From Haloplanus rubicundus (GTDB lineage: Archaea > Halobacteriota > Halobacteria > Halobacteriales > Haloferacaceae), in NCBI RefSeq assembly GCF_003342675.1, contig NZ_CP031148.1:3100001-3164000 (forward strand): a stretch of 64,000 nt of DNA, written 5' to 3'. This document shows positions 58,799 through 64,000 of the stretch, one piece after another. Below the pieces are notes generated by a model. That model saw only the letters and a list, made by a program, of their open reading frames with translations. It was not told where the DNA came from and searched no databases. Positions within the stretch are counted from its first letter, which is position 1, and each line of letters begins with the position of its first letter. A program made the translations under genes and the position numbers.

Positions 58799-59610
58799 TG
58801 GCGACGACCGACCGGCACCCCCCGACCGTCGAGATGCCCGCGGTGAGCCGCGGGACCGTCCGGTCGGTCGTCGGTCGGGTGTGGCCGCCGGTCGCCGTCG
58901 CCGCCGTCGTCGTCGCCTGCTGGCAGTGGTTCGTGACGGCGACGGGCGTCCCACCGGTCATCCTGCCCGGCCCCGGCGACGTGGCCGCGGCGGGCCTCGC
59001 GGCGCGGGGCACCCTGCTCGCCGCCGCGGCGACGACGGCGCTGACCGCCGGCATCGGGCTGGTCGGCGGCGTCGTCGTCGGCCTCGCCCTCGCCTTCGCG
59101 ATGGTCGGCTCCCGGACCGCCGCCGCCGTCGCCCACCCCTACCTGATCGCGCTCCGCATCGCCCCTCTGATCGCCATCGCGCCGCTCGTCTTCCTCTGGA
59201 TCGGCGACGGCGTCCTCGCGCGGGCGACGCTCGTGACGACGATGACCGTCTTCCCCGTCGCTATCGCGTCGCTCGACGGCCTCCGGAGCGTGCCGGAGGA
59301 GTACACCGACCTCGCGCGCTCGGTTCGGGCGCCGCCGGCCCGCGTCTTCCTTCGTGTGCGCGTGCCCGCCGCGGCGCCGAGCGTCTTCGCAGGGATCAAA
59401 CTCGCGGCGGCCCTCGCCGTCGTCGGCACTGTCGTCGCGGAATTTCTCACCCTCCAGTCCGGGCTCGGCTACCAGCTGTTCGACTCCGCGGAGTATCTCC
59501 GGACGGCCACCACGTTCGCGGCGCTGTTCGTCCTCACCGCCCTCGGGCTCGGCTTCTATCTCGTGCCCGCGGCGGTACAGCGGCGACTGGACTGGTATAG
59601 TAGCGATTGA
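58798..59610 (+). CDS. ABC transporter permease
   Basis: The 270-aa permease (about six helices) has the cytoplasmic EAA-type loop ARSVRAPPARVFLRVRVPAAAP needed to contact the ATPase. It pairs with the binding protein upstream. The ATPase and another permease are on the opposite strand beyond the repeat element. The terminal residues SSD and stop codon come from the repeat (59596-59679), so the native C-terminus was probably different. Confidence 0.9.
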   Translation: MATTDRHPPTVEMPAVSRGTVRSVVGRVWPPVAVAAVVVACWQWFVTATGVPPVILPGPGDVAAAGLAARGTLLAAAATTALTAGIGLVGGVVVGLALAFAMVGSRTAAAVAHPYLIALRIAPLIAIAPLVFLWIGDGVLARATLVTTMTVFPVAIASLDGLRSVPEEYTDLARSVRAPPARVFLRVRVPAAAPSVFAGIKLAAALAVVGTVVAEFLTLQSGLGYQLFDSAEYLRTATTFAALFVLTALGLGFYLVPAAVQRRLDWYSSD

Positions 59611-59679
59611 AACTGTTTGCACAGCCGACCGTACGCAGTACTGTGATCGGCTGTGTACTGACTTTCAATCGCTGCTATA
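59596..59679. repeat. inverted-repeat (MITE-like) element, copy 2
   Basis: This 84-bp element is bounded by 17-bp inverted termini (TATAGTAGCGATTGAAA and its complement, one mismatch). Read in reverse complement, its core starts GTCAGT and ends CAAACAG, like copy 1 at 27795-27873, so the two are homologous but oppositely oriented. It separates two convergent ABC-permease genes and supplies the stop codon of the left one. The right gene's stop follows two bases past the edge. Confidence 0.75.
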
Positions 59680-59680
59680 G

Positions 59681-60436
59681 CTACTGCCACGCCACCGCCC
59701 GGTAGCACAGGATCACGCCGCCGTAGAGCACGAGGCCCATGCAGAGCAAGACGGCGAGGGCGGCAAGCATCACGTCCACCTGCACGTTCTCGGAGGCGAC
59801 GAGGATCAGCGAGCCGAGGCCGTCGTTCGAGAGGATCCACTCGGCGACGACGGCGCCGACGACGGCGAGCGTGACGGACTGTTTCACGCCCGCGAACACG
59901 TCCGGGAGGGCGTGGGGGAGGCGGACGGCGAGGAAGATCCGAACGGGGTCGGCGTCGACGGAGCGGAGCAAGTCGAGGTGGGACTCGGGGGTGCGATCCA
60001 GCCCTGCGGCCGTGCCGACGACGACGGGGAAGAAGACGATCAGGGCGACAAAGAGGATGGCCGTCTCGAAGCCGACGCCGAAGTAGATGAGGAAGATCGG
60101 CGCGACGGCGATTTTGGGGAGGACGCGGGCGGCGACGAGGTAGGGGTATATCGCCCGTTCGAGGACGGGCACCGCCCAGACGACGAGGGCGATGGCGAAG
60201 CCGGCCCCGATGCCGACGGCGCCGCCGAGCAGTATCTTGCGGAGCGTCGTGACGGCGTTCGTCAGATAGAGGTCGGGATTGCCGGCGAGGCGGGCGGCGA
60301 CGGCCGTAGGCGAGGGCAGGAGAAAGGGCGGGATGGCGAGGGCGACGGTGAGCGCCCACCAGCCGGCGACGGCGACGACGAGCGCCGAGACGGGGAGGAC
60401 GATGCCGGGGGCGGGGACCCGTTCCGCGACGCTCAT
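59681..60436 (-). CDS. ABC transporter permease
   Basis: This 251-aa permease with about six helices has an EAA loop (LRSVDADPVRIFLAVRLPHALP) like that of the permease on the opposite strand. It is last in the minus-strand operon after the ATPase and the HTH-binding-domain gene. Two distinct permease genes for one ATPase suggest a heterodimeric importer. Its stop lies directly beside the repeat element. Confidence 0.9.
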   Translation of the reverse strand: MSVAERVPAPGIVLPVSALVVAVAGWWALTVALAIPPFLLPSPTAVAARLAGNPDLYLTNAVTTLRKILLGGAVGIGAGFAIALVVWAVPVLERAIYPYLVAARVLPKIAVAPIFLIYFGVGFETAILFVALIVFFPVVVGTAAGLDRTPESHLDLLRSVDADPVRIFLAVRLPHALPDVFAGVKQSVTLAVVGAVVAEWILSNDGLGSLILVASENVQVDVMLAALAVLLCMGLVLYGGVILCYRAVAWQ

Positions 60437-60512
60437 GGGGGTCGCGTGCCGGCCCCGCCCGGTCGTCGCGGCGATTCAGTGGTCGGCCGACGACCCGGAC
60501 CGACTCCCCGCC

Positions 60513-61298
60513 TCATGCGTCGTCGTGGAGCGCGCCGCGGACCTCGGCGACCGCGCGGCCGAACGCCTCCGACCCGAACACCGACTCGTCACGGGGCCGC
60601 GGGAGGTCGATGTCGAACTCGGCGACGATCCGACCCGGCGCACCAGTGCCCGACGCGGGCGAGGTGGGACCGTCGACGGCGGGGGCGCCGGAGACGACGA
60701 GACAGCGGTCGCCGAGGAAGACGGCCTCGGGGACGCTGTGGGTGACGAACACGACGGTCTTGCGGTTCTCGCGCCAGAGGCGGAGGATCTCGACGCCCAT
60801 CTCGTCGCGAGTGATCTCGTCGAGTTCGCCGAACGGTTCGTCCATGAGCAACACGTCGGCGCCGAGGTGGATGGCGCGGGCGATGGCGACGCGCTGTTTC
60901 ATGCCGCCGGAGAGTTCGGCGGGGCGGGCGTCCTCGAAGCCGTCGAGACCGGTCGTCGCCAGCAGGTCGCGGGCACCCTCCGAGTCGGGCTCTTTCCCCG
61001 CCATCCGGCGGAGGAAGGTGACGTTCTCCAGTGCCGTCTTCCAGGGCAGGAGGGTGTGATCCTGGAAGACGAAGCCGATGCGGGCGTCGGACTGGGCGAC
61101 TTCGGGCGGGTCGCCGTCGACGCGTACGCGGCCGGTCGTCGGCGACTCCAGCCCGCCGATGGTGCGCAGGAGCGTGGTCTTCCCACAGCCGGAGGGGCCG
61201 ACGACGGTGACGAACTCGCCGTCGGCGATGTCGACGGAGACGTCGTCGAGGGCGCGAAGGTCACCGTAAGAGACCGAGAGGTTCCGAACGTCGATCAT
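60513..61298 (-). CDS. ABC transporter ATP-binding protein
   Basis: The 261-aa ATPase has Walker A VGPSGCGKTTLLR, Q-loop FVFQDHTLLPW, signature LSGGMKQRVAIARA, Walker B VLLMDEPFGELD and the H-loop His in VTHSV. This is the NitT/TauT/Thi group. It probably serves both permeases encoded nearby. The ATG overlaps the stop of the upstream HTH-binding-domain gene (ATGA), so regulator and ATPase are translationally coupled. Confidence 0.95.
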   Translation of the reverse strand: MIDVRNLSVSYGDLRALDDVSVDIADGEFVTVVGPSGCGKTTLLRTIGGLESPTTGRVRVDGDPPEVAQSDARIGFVFQDHTLLPWKTALENVTFLRRMAGKEPDSEGARDLLATTGLDGFEDARPAELSGGMKQRVAIARAIHLGADVLLMDEPFGELDEITRDEMGVEILRLWRENRKTVVFVTHSVPEAVFLGDRCLVVSGAPAVDGPTSPASGTGAPGRIVAEFDIDLPRPRDESVFGSEAFGRAVAEVRGALHDDA

Positions 61299-62593
61299 GG
61301 GCTCCCGAGGGCCGCGGCCTGTTCGAGGGCGACGCGGAGCCGTTCCCACGTCTCCGGCGAGTGCCACCCCCACCCGTTCTTCTCGACGGCGTCCCCGCCC
61401 GCGAAGCGCTCGAACGCCCCGTCGAGTTTGCGGCGCTCGTCCGCGGCGTCGGCGGCGTCGTCCGGGAGGGTGGCGACCGCCGCGGCGGGATCGGCCCGCG
61501 CCGCGGTCCAGCCGGCCATCGCGCCTTCGAGGAAGCCCCGAAGCGCGTCGGGACGCTCCCGGAGCGTCTCGGGGCGAACGACGAACGCGGGGCCGGGCAC
61601 GGGGAAGTGGTCGGCGAGCAACACCGAATCCACGTCGTGGCCGGTGGCCTCCAGTTCCAGCGGGTCGGTGAAGACGCCGGTCGCCACGTCGGCGTCGCCG
61701 TCGAGCAACGCCTCGCGCTCCTCGCCGTCCGCGCGGACGACGGTCACGTCGTCGACGACGCCGGCCTGCGCGAGAAAGAGGCGCCCGAGCGCGCCGGTTT
61801 CGGAGCCGGCGGGCATCGCGACGCGTCGCCCGCGGACGTCCTCGACGCTCCGGAGCGGCCCGCCGAAGGCGGAACGGGTCGTGTAGAGTGTGACCATCGC
61901 GCGCTGGTAGTACAGCGCCAGCGGGACGACGTCCCCGTTCGTGCACGCGCGGAGATACGTCGCGGCGCCGGTGAGCCCCACGTCGACGTCGCCGTCGGCG
62001 ACGGACGAGAGGGCGGCACGGGAGCCGCGACGACCGGTGAGGGTCACGTCGACGCCGTGATCGGCGTACGCACCGGCGAAGAGTGGCGCGTGGAGACCGT
62101 TTGGCTCCCAGTTCAGGCCGACCGCGACGTGGCCGGCGTCGCGGTCGGCAGGAGGCGGGGCCGTCGTATCGCCTGTGGGTCGGGGCCGGGCCGACGACTC
62201 GAAGTCGTCGTCGAGCGTCGAGGCGACCGTGGCCGCCTGATCGAGCAACGCATCGGCGTGGAGGGTTCGAACGCGGGCGAGGGTCCGGTCGTGACCGGCG
62301 TCGGCCCGCCAGCCCTTCGGCGGCCGACCGGGAGCCTCGCTGTCGACGGTGGTCTCGACGACGAGACCGAGGTCCGTGAGCGTTCCCAGTACGTCGGAGA
62401 CGCGGCCACGTCCCAGATCGACGCCGACGCGGACGGCGAGACGCGACGCCGCCTCGCCGGAGAAGCGGTCGGACTCCTCGCGGCCGACGAGATAGGCGAG
62501 GACCCGCGCCGCCTCGCGGTCGAGACCCGTGGCGAACGCCTCGACCGTCTGCGCGTCCTCGTCGCCGAGGATGGGAAACTCTCGAACTCGCAC
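61295..62593 (-). CDS. winged-helix regulator fused to NMT1/THI5-type binding domain
   Basis: The 432-aa protein has an N-terminal winged helix (residues ~1-95, LDREAARVLAYLVGRE...RGRVSDVLGTLTDLGLV), a short linker, and a C-terminal binding domain (~160-432). That domain shares NWEPNGLHAPLFAG and NGWGWHSPETWERL with the transporter's own binding protein. There is no signal peptide, so it is cytoplasmic and probably a ligand-sensing transcription factor for this importer. The GTG at 62593 was chosen because TTTATATATC ends about 22-31 bases upstream, fitting leaderless transcription. Overlap with the ATPase gene is 4 bases. Confidence 0.82.
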   Translation of the reverse strand: MRVREFPILGDEDAQTVEAFATGLDREAARVLAYLVGREESDRFSGEAASRLAVRVGVDLGRGRVSDVLGTLTDLGLVVETTVDSEAPGRPPKGWRADAGHDRTLARVRTLHADALLDQAATVASTLDDDFESSARPRPTGDTTAPPPADRDAGHVAVGLNWEPNGLHAPLFAGAYADHGVDVTLTGRRGSRAALSSVADGDVDVGLTGAATYLRACTNGDVVPLALYYQRAMVTLYTTRSAFGGPLRSVEDVRGRRVAMPAGSETGALGRLFLAQAGVVDDVTVVRADGEEREALLDGDADVATGVFTDPLELEATGHDVDSVLLADHFPVPGPAFVVRPETLRERPDALRGFLEGAMAGWTAARADPAAAVATLPDDAADAADERRKLDGAFERFAGGDAVEKNGWGWHSPETWERLRVALEQAAALGSP

Positions 62594-62737
62594 GTTTCCC
62601 CCTTGGCACCGCACGATATATAAACTGCGGGCGGAGCGGGACGATGAAGTTGAATATCGGACATGTGTGGGCGTATGCGTGGGAGTCCCTGACGCAAATT
62701 CACCAGCTTTAAGAGATCAAAACCAAAGTTCGTGGCG
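62594..62737. promoter_or_regulatory. divergent promoter region, regulator gene and halocyanin
   Basis: The region holds two TATA-type elements at leaderless spacing: GATATATAAA (62615-62624, read as TTTATATATC for the minus-strand regulator) and TTTAAG (62708-62713) 28 bases before the halocyanin ATG. No strong palindrome is seen between them. Confidence 0.55.
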
Positions 62738-63280
62738 ATGGTCTCAAAGCAGCCGAAGGAGTTCCTGTCGCGCCGGAAGTTCGCAGCCACGTTCAGCGGC
62801 GTCGCCCTCGCCGGACTCGCGGGATGTTCCGGGGGGAACGGTGGCGGGGACGGCGACGATGGCGGTAGTGAACCGACGGCAACGGAGACGGCCACGGCGA
62901 CCGACACGCCCGAACCGACGTCGACGCCGACGTCGACGCCGACGGAGGAAGCGGACGCCACGATTGCAGTGGGGCCGGGCGGCAGCCTCCAGTTCGAACC
63001 GGCGAATACGGCGATTTCGCAGGGCGATACGGTCGAGTTCGTCTTCGAGTCCGGCGGCCACAACGTGTCGGGGCATCCGGACGCACACTCGGACGTGTCG
63101 CTCCCCGAGGGCGCCGAACCGTTCGCGAGCTACGACATCTCCGGCGACGACATCAACCACCTCTCGCTCAACGAGGCCGGCACCACCTACCGACACACTT
63201 TCGAGACGACCGGTCAGTACACCTACGTCTGTGTCCCCCACGCCGCGTCAGGTATGATCGGTCAGCTGACTGTCCGATAA
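62738..63280 (+). CDS. halocyanin-type blue copper lipoprotein
   Basis: The 180-aa protein has a Tat signal and lipobox (SRRKFAATFSGVALAGLAGC, lipid-modified Cys30), a Thr/Pro/Asp-rich linker and a plastocyanin fold. The copper ligands are His108 (SGGHNVSG), Cys165, His168 and Met173 (CVPHAASGM). Halocyanins are membrane-attached electron carriers in haloarchaeal respiration. An in-frame GTG two codons upstream is an alternative start. It is divergent from the importer regulator. Confidence 0.93.
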   Translation: MVSKQPKEFLSRRKFAATFSGVALAGLAGCSGGNGGGDGDDGGSEPTATETATATDTPEPTSTPTSTPTEEADATIAVGPGGSLQFEPANTAISQGDTVEFVFESGGHNVSGHPDAHSDVSLPEGAEPFASYDISGDDINHLSLNEAGTTYRHTFETTGQYTYVCVPHAASGMIGQLTVR

Positions 63281-63381
63281 CCCGAACAAATTCGACAACG
63301 GCGGTTAGACGCCCCCATCCTCGCGCCTACGGCGGTCTTCTGATAAATCCTTATATAATCTTCTTTAATTTACCCCTTCAA

Positions 63382-63399
63382 TTGTGAAATATATCACAA
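63382..63399. promoter_or_regulatory. TTGTGA-N6-TCACAA palindrome
   Basis: A perfect 6-bp inverted repeat with a 6-base AT spacer lies in a strongly AT-rich stretch ahead of the last gene. It ends directly before the probable TATA element TTAAATATA (63402-63410), so a bound regulator would overlap the BRE/TATA. The resemblance to a bacterial CRP site is probably coincidental, as no CRP homologue is expected to act here. Confidence 0.5.
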
Positions 63400-63444
63400 A
63401 GTTAAATATAGACAATTCCTACGCTATTGTTGGAGTGGTATGGC

Positions 63445-64000
63445 ATGTCGCAATATGTAAACGACGGAATGCCCGAGATCGGCCAAGAGGATCGTCGACA
63501 GTTCCTCAAGGTCGTCGGGCTCACCGGCGCAGTGGCAGCAGGCAGCGAGTTCACCCTGAGCGATCTCAGGGGCGAAGTAGAAGGGGAGACGGCGGGGGAA
63601 CTCGCCGCGATGGGCGAATCGATCCGCTCGGACCTCGTCGGCACGCTCGACGCGGGTCTGCTCGGTAGCGAGCTCGCCTCCCTCGAAGGCCAGATCGAAC
63701 GCCTCCCCGAACTGCGGGCGATGGGCGTTCCGGCCGAGAACAGCACGGAGTATCAGGCGCTCGCCGAACCCGGCTGGGCGATCCACGAGCATCTCGTCGA
63801 AGTCGGCTTCTTCGAGAGCGTCGAGGAACACCTGCCGGAGTTCACGCCCGAGCATATCGGGGCGACGGCACGCGAGTTCATCAACACGGCGGCGCTCGCG
63901 TCCGCGCTCGCCGAACTCGGGTACAGCGAGGAAGAGCTGACGTCGACGGTCGTCAACGTCGTCAACAACAAGGAACGCCTGGCCATGTGGGTGCCGACGA
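63445..64000 (+). CDS. Tat-signal-like protein, truncated by window end
   Basis: The visible 185 codons encode a protein with a twin-Arg-type N-terminus (EDRRQFLKVVGLTGAVAAG, Arg17-Arg18) and then an acidic helical region (SELASLEGQIERLPEL, GWAIHEHLVEVGFFESVEEHL, TPEHIGATAREFINTAAL). Export by the Tat route is likely. The function is not recognised from this part, and the gene continues past 64000. Its promoter region contains the TGTGA-type palindrome. Confidence 0.6.
   Translation, partial: MSQYVNDGMPEIGQEDRRQFLKVVGLTGAVAAGSEFTLSDLRGEVEGETAGELAAMGESIRSDLVGTLDAGLLGSELASLEGQIERLPELRAMGVPAENSTEYQALAEPGWAIHEHLVEVGFFESVEEHLPEFTPEHIGATAREFINTAALASALAELGYSEEELTSTVVNVVNNKERLAMWVPT

Noticed and set aside
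27793-59612. Shared Ser-Ser-Asp ends of deoxyhypusine synthase and an ABC permease as a sign of homology
   Set aside because: The shared residues are encoded by the inserted repeat element, not by related genes.
1-64000. Search by eye for tRNA, rRNA and CRISPR
   Set aside because: No cloverleaf with a T-loop-like GTTCRA core, no rRNA stretch and no regularly spaced direct repeats were seen; almost all of the window is occupied by genes.

Overview
The window is chromosomal DNA of an extremely halophilic archaeon (class Halobacteria). The evidence is high GC content with strongly acidic proteins, TATA boxes about 25-30 bases upstream of start codons (leaderless promoters), and families largely confined to haloarchaea: HalOD1 output domains, Bat-type HTH regulators, LWR-salt protein, RdfA, halocyanin, Tat-signal lipoproteins and DUF5778. 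I cannot fix the genus. No rRNA, tRNA or CRISPR array was seen.

Layout. 0.1-16.7 kb: housekeeping and small conserved genes (zinc-ribbon and DUF2085-like membrane proteins, a CARF/wHTH-like regulator, an enolase-like protein, a TRIC channel, DUF1405, pdxS, a PAS histidine kinase, thrB, an MFS exporter, carA divergent from an Lrp regulator, hemA, a pterin dehydratase with lwrS, a HAD hydrolase, a response regulator). 16.7-19.8 kb: two overlapping moeA-type genes, one carrying a periplasmic-binding-type domain. 19.9-27.8 kb: an Hsp20-like protein and a UbiB kinase, then a deoxyhypusine district (aIF5A, agmatinase-like protein, deoxyhypusine synthase) interleaved with Nif3, a phytoene-desaturase-like flavoprotein and a flavin split-barrel protein. 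27.8-41.5 kb: an ArsA/Get3 ATPase, zinc ribbons, two K+ channels, CspA, a mandelate-racemase-like protein, a membrane spermidine-synthase-like protein, the cell-shape pair rdfA-sph, an atypical BCCT carrier and a Usp protein.

42.2-51.8 kb is the most striking region, apparently a self-contained methylamine/betaine degradation island. It has a canonical betaine-type BCCT carrier and two tandem dimethylglycine/sarcosine-dehydrogenase-type fusions on the minus strand. Divergent from them is a DmdA/GcvT-like methyltransferase paired with a metF-type reductase. The shared promoter region carries two 30-bp palindromes, each centred on a TATA-like core. My inference is that the DmdA-like protein takes the first methyl group from glycine betaine (or DMSP) onto tetrahydrofolate, MetF re-oxidises methyl-THF, and the two dehydrogenases remove the remaining methyls.

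52.0-57.6 kb: a lone HalOD1 protein, an internally deleted IS200/IS605-type element, a Bat-type regulator, an SDR without the usual catalytic Tyr/Lys, two convergent CaCA-type exchangers, a winged-helix regulator and an amphi-Trp protein. 57.7-62.6 kb: a NMT1/THI5-type ABC importer split over two convergent operons, whose apparent regulator is a winged-helix protein fused to a copy of the same binding domain. The window ends with a halocyanin and a truncated Tat-signal protein behind an AT-rich promoter with a TGTGA-N6-TCACA palindrome. Two copies of an ~80-bp inverted-repeat element lie at 27.8 and 59.6 kb. Each sits between convergent genes and supplies the stop codon of at least one of them.
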